Position numbers and translations under genes: made by a program. Shown one piece after another: positions 33,094 to 45,100 of a DNA stretch of 64,000 nt. The number at the start of each line of letters is the position of its first letter. Position 1 is the stretch's first letter. Below the pieces are notes generated by a model. The model saw nothing but the letters and a program-made list of their open reading frames with translations, had not been told where the DNA came from and did not search any database. Source of the DNA: Pseudopyrenochaeta lycopersici (lineage: Eukaryota > Ascomycota > Dothideomycetes > Pleosporales > Pseudopyrenochaetaceae); contig NHZP01000006.1 in the NCBI GenBank assembly GCA_003313425.1, positions 1,240,001 through 1,304,000 of the forward strand. The letters are read 5' to 3'.

Positions 33094-33616
33094 ATGTCGC
33101 TTGAAAACCTTCTTCCACTTGGTGGGTTGAAATTTAACATCGTCAAATGCAGCCACTGACCAACTCCAGAGCTTATCGACAAATGCGTCGGCTCGCAAAT
33201 TTGGGTCATCATGAACGGAGGAAAGGGTCCGTCATGCCACGCCCAAGCAAAACCCATCAGCTTACAAGTGTCAGAGTTTACAGGAAAATTGGTTGGCTTT
33301 GATGACTATGTCAGTAAGTACAGCAACAGCCAGTTCACAAGCCGTCTTCTGATCAGCTACAGACATGGTCCTCGAGAACGTGACCGAAATGTACGTTTAA
33401 TATGGCAGCCTATTATTTAGCAGACGCTTAAGCCAGAGCCTTTCTAATGCAGAAATAGCGATCCTGCTGAGGGCAATGTCAAGCTTCCCAAGATTCTGTT
33501 GAACGGCAACAACATCTGCATGGTATTGAATGCAACATCATGTAGAGGCTGTCATACTGACATGTCTGCAGATGGTACCAGGAGGAGACGGTCAGACAGT
33601 ACTAGAGGATGAATAG
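33094..33616 (+). CDS. LSM5: U6 snRNA-associated Sm-like protein LSm5
   Basis: Subunit of the LSm1-7 (mRNA decay) and LSm2-8 (U6 snRNA) heptameric rings. Six exons (33094-33121, 33170-33226, 33269-33313, 33363-33390, 33459-33522, 33572-33616) give 88 aa and close the frame exactly. The Sm1 motif is covered by LELIDKCVGSQIWVIMNGGK and GKLVGFDDYVNMVLENVTE. Sm2 is KILLNGNNICMMVPGG, with the family-typical asparagine and glycine pattern. Five introns of 42-68 nt lie within 523 bp, so the exons are as small as 28 nt. The third residue block VSEF after the second intron differs from the usual EF; a one-codon shift of that acceptor is possible. Confidence 0.92.
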
Positions 33617-35969
33617 CTGTGCACGAAGCCTCAACTGTTGCTGCATACTCTCATCCTGCTCCTAGTCGTCCAAACAGTTACACTGTCGGGCTGGATGTCG
33701 CATGTACACCGACTTTTCCATCAACAGCGAGCACGGCAAGGATAAGTTACCACTGCTTCCGGTTGTTCAACATGGCCTGGGCTTATGCCAAATGAGTGTG
33801 GCGCAGTGGCATTGACTGTGAGGGACTTACACCTTTCCCAAGTACCTGTTCGCGTGAGTCGGAGTCTTATACCGAGCAAATGAAATCAGTCAACGTTGGT
33901 CACACCAGATACCAATAGAATGTGTGAGCATCATGAGTCGATTGAAGCGGAATGGCACAAAGGTGGTGAAAGTCATCTCACGGCGAAACACGATACGCGT
34001 TTGGTTCACAAACCTCGTGGTGATGAACAACGCAGTCACGTTTGCGACATGACATATCGAATTCTTAACTTTAGCATGATAGTACAGCTGACGGCGAAAA
34101 GCATGTTCCTGCAGTTTCCCATGTCTTGCCGAATGACCCTGTCTTAATCCCGAATGCAGCGGCCCGTTATGGGCAGTGCCTTGCGTGAAGACGATCAATG
34201 CCCAGGTGAGGAAGGCAGCGATGGTGCCCTACATTCCGCTCCACTTCGCCATAGTTATCGTCGTATTCAGCCCAAGGCTTTCTCGGCTTCTCATTCGCTG
34301 GCTTAAGATGGCGAGCGGAAGATCTTGGCCAGCCCTCCTCTCCGCCCTTCGTCTTACCCTGATCAGCTGTGATCAGCTCGCTGGTCCACGTTTGTGGTAC
34401 CAGCCATAAGGGGAACGGCCAAGGAGGCGAGATTTGGCAGTTTTGATTTGCCGATCTGCTAGCACCCTCTAGATTGAAGCATCCGGCGCCGGTGCTGCAT
34501 CTCATCGAAGATCGAGCGTCCGCCCTGCTCGCTTAGCAAACAGCTAGCATGCCCACCTCAATTCCCTCCTTCCCAACGTCAAGGTGATGTCGCAGCTTCG
34601 CGGCAGAGGATAAAATCCAGGGTGCCCAAGCCTGGTATTTTCAGGCCTGACACGGGCAGCGATAGGATGACTACCACACGGACGCTCCTCCGCGCCGAGG
34701 GGCTGCAATGCTGGTTGGAATTAGACGGCACGTCATACCGGACAATGCAACCGCAATGCCAAAGTCGATGCTCGAGACTGGATTGAGGGGTCTGGCGCTA
34801 CAGCATGCGCTCCGTCTAGCTGCCAGAGCGAAGCCGGCAAAGTCGCATCAGGCGCCAGAACACCCTGCCGGGGCGTATTGCGAAACGGGCCTATTGTATT
34901 TGTCGTGGTCTTTGCCCACGGCCGATCGCGTCTGTGTGCACGATGTTCTGTAGGCTTGCCATCGTCACTGACCGTGTACGAGCCCGCCCGCCTATCAGAC
35001 GCCGCAACCACTGAGGAAAAACATCCGACACTGTGTGCCCATGGCTCGTGCGCCTCTTGGCCCCGCTGAGAACACATCCCCCTGTCTTCTGCACTGACAA
35101 GCCGCCAGCCGCCGATCGCTGGCTCTGACCTCACCTGCCTCGCGCGTGCAACTGCCCATTCCCTCGTTCCGAACTTTTGCGTTTCCCCTTCTCCCGATGC
35201 TGCTCACCACCACCACATCCTCCTAGCAACAACACCTGACTCAGAATCACCCCGAGTACCACCGAGCCTTGTTTCTTGGACGTGTTCCGAGTCTCAACGC
35301 TCCTGGTTCTTCTCGTCACCACACCCACCCTCGTGCCTACACCTGTCGACTGTTCATTGCTCGCATCGCAATCCTGGAAACGCCAAATGACCGCCGGCCG
35401 TCTATTGACTCTCGTCGGCCGCTGTCCTGGTCGCGCCTATACTAGGCTGCGTCCCTTTCCCATGATACACGTCGATACGCTGTCTGTCTGTGTTACAGCA
35501 TAATTACAGATTTCTGGCGTCCTGGTCCGGGACCCACTTTCCCCAAAGTCCACACCACTACCCATCACTTATGGAAGAGTGCTAGTCTTCGCCTTGCTCC
35601 TCCACCCCTTACTCTTCTTGCGCTTCTGCGCGCTGCAACAATTGATCCCTAACTGATTTTTCGTTACGAATCGGCCTCGCCACCGCCTCTTTGCCCCACC
35701 AATCACAGCCTTCTCACCTGAATCTTACCATTTCCTAATCAATCCCGTTACTTGTAAATTATTCCCGCCGTCTCACCAGCCCTCGATCTTAGATCAGTCG
35801 CCACTGGTGGCATAATATTTCCAGACCGAGTCCCAATTCATCTTTTACTATCTCCGCCGGCTAGATCTGGCACCAAACAACCTATAGCGGCCATCTTATC
35901 GATACGGTCTCTGCACAAACACTACACAACAACAGACCACCTATACGGCGTCGCTTACACCTCTACTAC
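33617..35969. other. Long non-coding stretch upstream of the SAM/HMG-box gene
   Basis: About 2.35 kb without a convincing gene. Open frames of 60-133 codons overlap on both strands around 34160-35330 without splice logic or family features. From about 35150 onward the plus strand is pyrimidine-rich with many ACC/TCC runs, typical of a long 5'UTR or promoter of a regulated transcription factor gene. No tRNA or repeat was recognised. Confidence 0.45.
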
Positions 35970-37721
35970 ATGAGCGACTTGAGAGATCGGTTGGCGCGAC
36001 TGGGACTGTCCCAGTACTTTGAAGCATTCGCGGCTGAGGGGTTTGACACTTGGGATACGGTCCTGGATATCACAGAATCTGATCTGTATGTTTCCTTTTT
36101 TGCACCTTGCTATGATAGATGCTTAACGCTTTGCAGAAGTCAACTTAGCGTCAAACTCGGGCATCGAAGGGTATGCTCATTCTCTTTCTGAAATTTGCGT
36201 TGCAGGGCAGCTAAATGTCAAATAGAAACTTCAACGGGCCATCGCCGAATCGCGGGGACAGTCTACCGATCGGCCACTCCCCGTTGCGTTAGGAAGGGCT
36301 GGGAGCACCGAGAGATCCTACCGAAGTGACGATTCAGGGCCTGAAAACAAAGGCAAGCAGGGAGAAACGCCCACAAGCAGCCTTGGTGGGACGGCTACTA
36401 AGCGGAAATACCGAAGGCATCCGAAAGTGAGCCCAGTCCTCTGTCGTCCTGATGCGCAGTAATCTGAGAAATATTCCATGAACTATTCTGATATTGTTAG
36501 CCTGATGAGCATGCGCCGGAGCGACCCCCTTCGGCTTATGTCATATTTTCCAATCGTCAGTATCTATCGTTTCGCACTTATCGATCGCAGCTAATTGCTT
36601 GCAGAGGTTAGAGAGTCTTTGAAGGGACAGGAGCTTACCTTCACCGAAATTGCCAAGGTCGTGGGTGAGAGATGGCAAGTATTGCCAGCAGACGAACGCG
36701 AAAGCTGCGAGCGACAAGCCAATGGTGCGAAAGAGAAGTACTACGCGGAGTTGGCTGATTATAAAAAAACACCGCAATTTGAAGCGTATCAAAGATACCT
36801 AGATGACTTCAAGGCAAAGCACGCTGCACCTACAAAAGGTCTGTAAGCCCACTCTATATCTGCAAGCGTCTCATAATGACCGACTCAGAAGGCAAACGAT
36901 CGAAATTAGAAACAGAGAGGACTGTCTCTGCTCCAGGTACCAGCCACGACCAGGGCGAGCGAGCCGCGAATAGAAGACTAAGCTCGGTCCAACCAGAATT
37001 ACCTGGAGGTTATCAAAGATTAGATCCTAGTCCACCGATAGGCCCCGCACGTCTCCCACCAGGCCCATCCTATTCCTCAAAACCTACATCACCGGCCACG
37101 CATTCCCTTTCCGGATTGAACTCTCCGAGAACAGGCGACATATTTCCATCTGTTTCGGCTTCCCCACGATCGGCTGTACTGCCGAAAGAACTTTTCCTTG
37201 AGACCTCATCTACAAACTCAGCGCGAGGCCCAAGAGGGTCGGTGGAGACGCATCTACCGTATCATCCATATTCGGACCCCCATTATCAACCACCCTCGAC
37301 GACACCTCCATCAAATCCTTACGTGGCACAATATCAAACTCCTATCGAGCTGCCTTCGCGACGGCCACTGCGCGACCCAACACGACTCCCTCCACTCAGC
37401 CACGAGGACACCACTCTGTCCTCTGAAAGTGGCCACAGTGGCCACAGCATTTCATTATCAGCATACCCGGGACAAGCACACCCCATAGATTCAATGAAGA
37501 CATTACGGATATTGCCCCAACCAGTACCCAGCATAGGGCCCTCGCCTTCACCGCTAGACCGACCACCACCACCACAGTTACCGCTCCCCTTACCTTCTTC
37601 ACAGTACCAGTCACCCCATGACTACCGTACACAAGGACCTCTTGCGGTTCTGGTAAGAGCTGGAGAGTTAGCATCTAGAATAGCAGATGAAGAAACAATG
37701 GATATTGAGGGCTCTCCGTGA
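35970..37721 (+). CDS. SAM domain plus HMG-box chromatin/transcription protein
   Basis: Likely nuclear DNA-binding protein. Six exons (35970-36085, 36137-36170, 36226-36426, 36501-36555, 36605-36838, 36889-37721) give 490 aa in one frame. A SAM domain occupies about residues 1-60 (LRDRLARLGLSQYFEAFAAE ... TESDLSQLSVKLGHRRKLQR). A single HMG box is at about 118-195: KPDEHAPERPPSAYVIFSN, then QELTFTEIAKVVGERWQVLP and REKYYAEL-like KEKYYAELADYKK. The C-terminal 280 residues are Pro/Ser-rich and disordered, with a SGHSGHS repeat. The first intron splits the SAM domain after TESDL. An upstream region of more than 2 kb suggests complex regulation. The combination is recognisable in filamentous ascomycetes, but I cannot assign a target. 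Confidence 0.87.
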
Positions 37722-39748
37722 GCTTTGGGTCTTATTAAATCAAGTTCAAATTTTGATTTTCTGATACTTTTATGTGTTTGCTCACTGTAACAGCACACAG
37801 AATACCACTGATCTCCTGCTGTATTGAAGCATTGTGACGCGAAATTGTTTCTCGTACGGCTTGACGACTAGCCATCTCAACAATGCTTACGCCAGCTTTG
37901 ATCTTGACATTCCAATATCAAATGGAAACGAAAAGTTACTCAAGTGTAGTTTAAGACACTGTGATTAGAGACAGCGATGTTCTAGACTGACAAAAAGGCA
38001 AATAGCCTTTCCATCCATTATCAGAAAGTTAGTCGATGCAACAGGGTGGAATCCTAATGGTGTGAAGACGGAGAGCACGAGAGTAGAGTGAATGCTGTCA
38101 GACCTGGCGACCCCTGATCATGTTCAACTCATTATTGACAACTCATCCTACAACGCATAAGATCTATTACCTTGACAAGTTGCGAGGACTAATGAGTGGC
38201 ACTGCTAGAATTGCAAGGCTGACGCTGTACTCATTCTTCACGTCGCACAAGTGTTTGCATAGCGAGTATTGATAAGGGGCTCAGAATTGGAATCAGCAGC
38301 AGATCTAGCCCACCGACGCTTAACGCCCGCACTATCCCCCATTGAGCGCATCCGTAACCTTTGAATATGCATGTAGAGATTCGGACTCTCATAGCAAGAT
38401 CCCGCATGCCATGCGGGATCGACTTCGCACATTGCCATGTCATCACTAAGCGACGACGGTCCGCGGAGGCCAGGATCAGTGACAAAGCGGCGGCCAAGAC
38501 GCATAGCGAAAACATCACACAAATCCTTCCGCTCAGTATGCCAATATCATTCGACAGTTGGCCTGAGGCTTGTTTGAACTTCACTTTCAATTACATGTTC
38601 TTTATGTATGCGATCGTCGATTTCGATGAGTCGGTAACCCGATACGAAGATTCGAAACGATGCGATGCTCGCCCAGCTTTCTTAGCAACCCTATCAAATC
38701 GAGTTCTGGTATTAAGCGAATGTGACTTAGTAAACGCGTAAGAATATCATACACCATGCCCAGTGCCACTCTCACAGCGACAATGTGGTGTTTCGCAGGC
38801 TGGAATCTAGGCTGGCCTTATAGGAAGACTACAAACGTTCTCAGAATCATGCATATGTACAAGCTAGTTAACGATGATGCTTGATAGGAAGGCTTCGTGG
38901 CTCCAAATGGCGCATTCGCTTGTGAGTACATGTATGTCTCGATCCAAACGTACGGGATTGAATACAGCGTTGAATAGCCAGAAAAAGGTCTAGACCATTA
39001 ACGATTCAGATCCACAGCCTTGATGTAGAATAAATTGGATTCCGAAAGCCATTTGTAGCGTGAGAGGATTCCTGCTAGCTACCGGCAGCGACACATGGGA
39101 CGAAACAATGGCTGCTCTCTCCTGAGTACTAGAAAGGCTAACCGCCGTCTCCCACCCGCTCCGGATGCAGCAATACCCTTTTCCTAAAGTCTCGGTGCAC
39201 CTGCTTCTAAATAGTCTTCTCTGAAGTATGGAAAGATTGCGTCGAAGGGCGCTAGCCAATCATGGGTCGCGTATTCCAGTATCACGCATATCTCCCGTTT
39301 CGGATTGTTTATGGGTTTCGTCACCTCGATTCTTGAATACCACGCTCCGCCATCTTGCTACTCACCCTCCATCCGCATGCATATCGCTTTCTTGTAGCTC
39401 TCGCTAATCCATCCCTCGTTCTAGACTTCCAACAGCATCGCTCAATTGAGACTCTAGCCTCGCGGCTTCTCGCTATCCGTGCCAGCCGCTAATTTGTTAC
39501 GAGCCCTCGTTATACGACAGCGGCTAGCACAAGGCTCTTCGGTTCGGTATTATGACACCGAAGCCAGTTACCGTGAACTGACTGCAGCCGACTTTCCTTC
39601 AGAGACTCGGTCCCGGCCGGAGGTGTCGTTGGCGGTCTAGACCGCTAAAGCCATCACGCTCAATTAGACTTGCTCAGCGGTGTTGCTTCTGCCTCTCTTG
39701 GCCCACCTGCAGAAACACCCAAGACTTCCGCTCCGCTGTACCTAAGCC
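37722..39748. other. Non-coding stretch with a perfect inverted repeat
   Basis: About 2 kb between two plus-strand genes. Opposed open frames of about 120 codons overlap at 38231-38741; the minus one has a hydrophobic N-terminal stretch (CVMFSLCVLAAALSLILASA), but neither has splice support. A perfect 10-bp inverted repeat sits at 38398-38420. From 39350 to 39700 the sequence is CT-rich. Nothing else was recognised. Confidence 0.4.
38398..38420. repeat. Perfect 10-bp inverted repeat with 3-nt spacer
   Basis: GATCCCGCAT at 38398-38407 and its exact reverse complement ATGCGGGATC at 38411-38420 flank the spacer GCC. It could form a short hairpin or act as a dimeric protein-binding site. No gene start is within 1 kb in a suitable orientation. 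Confidence 0.7.
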
Positions 39749-41200
39749 ATGGCAGGATCCGATACTAGGGCCCCCGGACCAGCGCAATTTCAAGATGTTG
39801 CTGTGCCCAGCATAGAGGATGGGCCGCGTGTTTATCAGTATCTCACTCTTAACCGCCTCGACATCAACGACCTCCCGCCACATCCGAATATTCCAACCAC
39901 ACGCAAAAGGAACACCACGAGTTTGTCGCAATTTCTTAATAATGTGATTCTTGAAGCAATTAAGGTCGACTTCGACAAGGGCTTCACAGATCACGGAAAA
40001 TGGCATCCCGAGGGTATGAGTAAGTACCAACTTTTGCATTGAATATTACATACATGCATACTGACTTCGTACTTCTTTTCCTGTAGATGTCGCGATGCCG
40101 CTGCTCTCTAATAAAAATTATGTGGAGCCTGTGTCAAATGTCAAGCCGGAGACTGCTAATGAGAAAAACATTACAAAACCGGTCCCAATATCTGTGGATT
40201 TGCGTGTCAAGGTAACAAACAAATTAGCTTGGGCTTCCAGGCGTTCATATCATCTTGAGAGCGACGTAAAGTACTCTGAATTAGATGATCTCCTATCCCA
40301 GGATCATAGTCGTAACGAAGCTCGTTACACGCCGAGCGTGTACGATGCGAATGAGCTTCTGACCTGGGGTAAGGCGGATTTGGAGAAGGCCGTAAATGAA
40401 ATCAATCGTGATGGGGTCATTCAAAGAGTACAAATGTCTAGTAAGGATCCCACTCTAGAGTCAGCTGTGCTCTTTGGCGCGATGCCATTCACGATCGTTG
40501 GCAGAGAGTCCGGCCATTTTTGGGCTTGCCGCTGACGCCCTACAGTATTCCAAATGTTCCACATGATGCCAAAAGTTTTTGGTGGATTTAACCTTCTGCA
40601 AGACCGTGTGTTCCATGTTCTCGTTATCACGGTCCATACCACATACTCCACGGACGCCAATTCTGAAGTCTCTGAAATCTGCCAGATCCCTCAATCGTAT
40701 ACGATTCAGCTTCCTGTTGACTTTGATTCCTTTAGTGATGTGCCCGCTATAATGCAAAAGAGCCGCATTAAAAAGGCTGGGCCCTCTCGGCGCTACGACC
40801 TCCCGTCAAGTGTGCCCACTGATGCAGCCGAAACTATCGATATCCAGAAGAAAAGGACCGGGAACAAACTCACCGAAGGCAATTACGTCTCTGTGGAGCG
40901 GTTGCAGAAGGCCTCTAGGGCACTGCCCGCCGATGGAGTTTCCGATGAGACTGAACTTGCGGATAAAGAGTATCAACATCGTTGGGACATGAGTAAGTGG
41001 ACTTGTATGGTCTGGAAGTAAGACATATACTAACCCAATTTTTTCCAGTGACTGTGAGCACGGCAAATGGAATAACTCGCTTCGCGCCGGAACGAGTGAA
41101 GCTGACCGAGACCCTCAAGGCAGTGGCAGAAGATGTGCATGGTGTAATCAAATATATTGCCGGAGCAAGACAGAATGAGCAAAATCGTGCAAAAATCTAA
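39749..41200 (+). CDS. DUF3074 (START-like) domain protein
   Basis: Function unknown; DUF3074 proteins are fungal and predicted to have a START-like lipid-binding fold. Four exons (39749-40019, 40087-40440, 40546-40992, 41049-41200) give 407 aa. Family hallmarks are the N-terminal LDINDLPPHPN, the SLSQFLNNVILEAIKVDF helix, WASRRSYHLESDVKYSELDD, then LLSQDHSRNEARYTPSVYDA, the FHVLVITVHTTY strand and the C-terminal RWDMMTVSTANGITRFAPER. The third exon starts at TATTCC, which gives QMSIFQMFHMMPKVFGGFN in frame. The intron at 40441-40545 is 105 nt and carries no usable frame. No signal peptide or membrane span was seen, so a cytosolic location is likely. Confidence 0.82.
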
Positions 41201-42148
41201 AGAACCCCGGAATCGAACTCCAGGAACAGAATGCTGATAGTGACAGACAGAAGATGCACATATCCTTGCGGCGTCTATCGATATGCCATTGTGCGGGCAA
41301 AATTCCAATGACGGAGACCACAGGAACTACAGAGAGGAGCGAGATGGAGGCGGAAAGGACTATGCTGATCGTAGCGAGGAAGGATAAGGTGTTGAAGCAG
41401 AAGAAGATGAGCTACTGTTCAGATCATTGCTTCTTCAAGCTGAACGGCAATTTTTATACTTGGTAAGGTGAGCGAAAAGGGCAAGGATTGGACGATATTG
41501 AGAGGACGGGTTGATAGATAGCATAGTTGAATTCTTTTCGTGCTAAATACAGCTTGTGGTCCCTGTCGTATTTCCACAATCATGAATGGAGAGAAGGATT
41601 CGGCTTCTTTCCACTTTCGACCTTAAAGGACTTGCCGTTCGAACCATGCCCATGTTCTTGGTGTTCAGACTTTCCATTCAGATCTCGAGGACGTGGCCTT
41701 TCAAGGTTCTTGACTGAATGCGTAATCTGTCTAGATGGAGCGAAGAGGATATTGGAAATGTGACCAGCAAGGACTAGGCACGGTTGCGGTAAGGCGAAGC
41801 GGCATCACGAACCAGACCACCATGTGGCTGTGTGACCATTCCGCTTCGGAAACTTGGAGCTTCAGCCCTCAGCCTCGCAACGGACGGACACTAAGCGCTG
41901 TGACTTTCTTCCTTCCTCCCTCCTGTATCTATCATTCTTGAATGTCATTACTATCTTTGCTGATGTTCTTGTGACTTGCCTTTGCGCGTTCGCTGTGCTT
42001 CTGCGTGTTGCATTTCCTGCGAGGACCTATTAATATACCGTGACAGCGAAGCTCTCCGAGCACGCGAATACGACAAGCAAACAGCCGGTCGGCCGCCGCG
42101 ACACTTGTGGAATACCGACTTTGCGCGGGAGTAAGAGGTGCCACAATA
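41201..42148. other. Intergenic upstream of the Q/P-rich gene
   Basis: This is the promoter and 3' flank between tandem plus-strand genes. Open frames at 41254-41466 and 41527-41763 have no recognisable features. A CTTCC-rich pyrimidine run lies near 41905-41930. Confidence 0.4.
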
Positions 42149-45100
42149 ATGCAGAACTACGGGCAGCCACCAGGGTATCAGCGGCCAGGAAGCACGGCGA
42201 GTTTCGCGGGGCAGCACGCCGCTCCACAACCACCACCGCCGCCGCCAGGCTATGGAGGTATGCGCTTGACCGACCGACCGGTAAACACATGATGGATGCT
42301 AAGATCTCAACACAGCGCCGCAAGGGTACCAATCTACCGCTCCGCAAGCACAGAGTCAATGGACCGCGCCAACGCCCACGCAAACCACGAACCCATGGAA
42401 TCAACCCCAACAGCAGGCAGCGGGCGGCTACAACCCAGGCACATATGGCGTTATGCCTGGAGGATATGCCCAAGGACAGCAGGTGGGATACTTGGAGTGG
42501 AGCGTATACGGCTATGAAGGCTGACCATGTTCATACAGCAGGCTCCAGCATCGCAGCCCTCCTACCCTCCCCAGCAGCATGATGTACCTCCTCCCCCGCC
42601 ACCGAAACCATATGGCTTTGCAGGCGCTGTTCAGAACCAACAGCAGCAACAGCAACAGCAGAACACACAGAATTGGTCACAACCACCACAGCAGAACACA
42701 GGCTTCACCCCACAAGCACAACAAGGGGGATATCCAGTGCAGGGGACACCACAACAAGTCTACAACAATGCTGCGCCTCCGCCGCCTTCGGCTACACCTG
42801 GGGGCTCATACTTTCCACCTTCACAAGGAGGGCGACCTGGCTCAGTGTACGGAGCAAACCAGGTTGGTTCCTTCCCCAGTCCTCAAACAGCTGGGCCGCA
42901 GCAACCCTCCACAGTCGTGAGCCCGAATGAGCAACAGCCAGCATACATACCGCCATCTTTGACCGGGCAAGGTGTTCAAGCATACATGCCTTCAAACACG
43001 AACCCAGCACCCGGCGTGTACGTGCCTCCGCCGCCAGATGTGCCAGCATGGCAACAGGCACAGCACGCGCCCCTTCAGGGAGGCTCCAAGAAGTTTAGGT
43101 ATACGAAGCCGACTGTAGACCCAAGTTTCTATGCGCAAGGATACCAGGGCGTTCAACCTATGCAACCTCAACAGCCACCGCCCCCTCAAGGTCAATTTAG
43201 TCAGCCTGTTATGCAACCGCAGCAACTCCAACAGCCTTATGCACAGAATCAATTCGCGCCTCAAGGACAGGTGCCACAACAAGCTCCGCTGGCGCAGAAC
43301 CAGTTCCCACAACAGCCGCAGGGTCAGTTTGGACAGCCTGCCCCAGTCCAGCAACAACCGTTTGGACAGCCAGTACAACCGCAAGGCCAGTTCCAACAGC
43401 CAGGGGACCAATCGCAATATAACCAGACCCCACAAGGACAACAGGTCCAACCGCCTGCGCAATACCCTCATCAACAGAATCAATGGCAGACGCCAGCGCC
43501 GGTTGGTCAAGGTTTCGGTCAACAGCAGCAGAACACACAAGCTCCCTATGCCGGTCAGCAGCCAGCTCAACAGCCGCAGTGGCAGCCTGGACACCAATCA
43601 CAAGGTTCGAATTCGAATCCGAATCCAGAACAACAGTATCCTCAGGTACCTGGTCAGGGTATTCAGGCCCCGAAACCTCTCAGTCGCACTGACACTGCCT
43701 CGTCAGCCTTCTTTGACCAGCCGAGTCCACAAAGTCAGCCAGTATCTCCTGTCACGAATCGACATAGTATGAGCTTCGCTTCAGGATCACAATCAGGACT
43801 TGGGCGTACTGGTTCCGTGAGCTCTATTGCCTTGGCTAATCTGCATGCACAGCGTGCAGACAACAGAACTAGTTCTCCCAAGCCTCCTCTGAAATTACCC
43901 ACACCACCGCCGCCTCGTGATGACAAGTCGAAGTTCAGCGCTTTGGGTACGGGTGGGCCATCTGACTGGGAGCACTTCGGTATTGATGATGAGATTGACG
44001 ACGAACATTTCTTTTCGAAGAAGGACGAAAAGAAGAATGAGTCTAATCAAATGGATAGCGTCGAATTACCTGCTCATGTTCCATCCCCTACTTCCACTCC
44101 TGGGTGGCCTAGTCCAGCTACCCAACCTGCACCTTTGAATTTAGGGGGAGGAAGAAGAGACACCTATGCTCCTACTCCGCCACCGATTTCAGCTAGTCCG
44201 GCTGGAAGACCTCCTTCACAGCCTCCGCAGCAGAGATTTGAACTAGGGGATGCTGCTGTTGCACCCCTGAAGACGTCACCAAGGCCAACTCAAACCACCC
44301 AGCCTCCTCCTACCCAGCAGAGCTTTGTTATGGGTGATGGTGCTTGGGCTCCACCAAAGCAAAGCACTCCGGCACAACAAGAGCCCCAACATCAACCGCC
44401 GCCATCTCAGCAGAGTTTCGTTATGGACGACGGAGGTTGGGCGGCACAATCGGCACCTTCGCAAGAACGACAGCATACCCCAGCTCAGCACCAACAGCAA
44501 CCTCCTCCGGTAGCGACCGGCTTTGTTATGAACGAAGGGGGCTGGAATGCACAGACTCCCACTCAGGCATCGAGTTCCTGGGAGCACCAGGCGAACGCTA
44601 CTCATGCTGCGGAATTGAAGGCAAAGGATGAGGCATTCGAGCGTCTGCGGGCCGACTTCGAAAAGGAGAGGACCGACCTGCAGGCTGAGATTGAGAAACT
44701 GAAGGCCGAGCTACATACTGATATTGAGAAGCTCAAGGTCGAGGGCGAGACTGCCAGGGCGCATGCAGCGAAAGAGACGAATGTTTTGAATGAACAGATT
44801 GGGGCGATGAGGGCCACCGCAGAACAAGCAAAGTCTGATGCGGATGGGTTAGCCAAGGAGAAAGACATAACAATTGAACGGCTCAAGGAGGACATGGAAG
44901 GAAAGGAGCACAACATCGAAGAGAGAGATGTTACTATCGCAGAGTTGAGACGCCAGCTCGATGCAGAGAAGACAAAAGAATTACCGAAACCTAAACCCGC
45001 AGACCTGATTCCAGACATTGACCCATGGTATGCTGGCTCGTTAGAGAGGTATATCGCCATGCTCCACAACGAGGCTAGTGAACCGGAGATTGATGGCAAG

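Noticed and set aside
34160..35330. Several 70-133 codon frames on both strands
   Set aside because: They overlap each other in a GC-rich stretch with no splice signals or protein features, as expected by chance at this GC content.
38231..38741. Opposed frames of 119 and 126 codons, one with a hydrophobic start
   Set aside because: Fully overlapping on opposite strands, no splice or promoter support, and the plus frame has no recognisable feature; at most one could be real and neither is favoured.
42600..44600. Long open frames on the minus strand and in other plus frames across the Q/P-rich gene
   Set aside because: They are shadows of CAG/CCA-rich codons; their translations are leucine or serine/arginine runs without domains, and the main frame has good splice joins.
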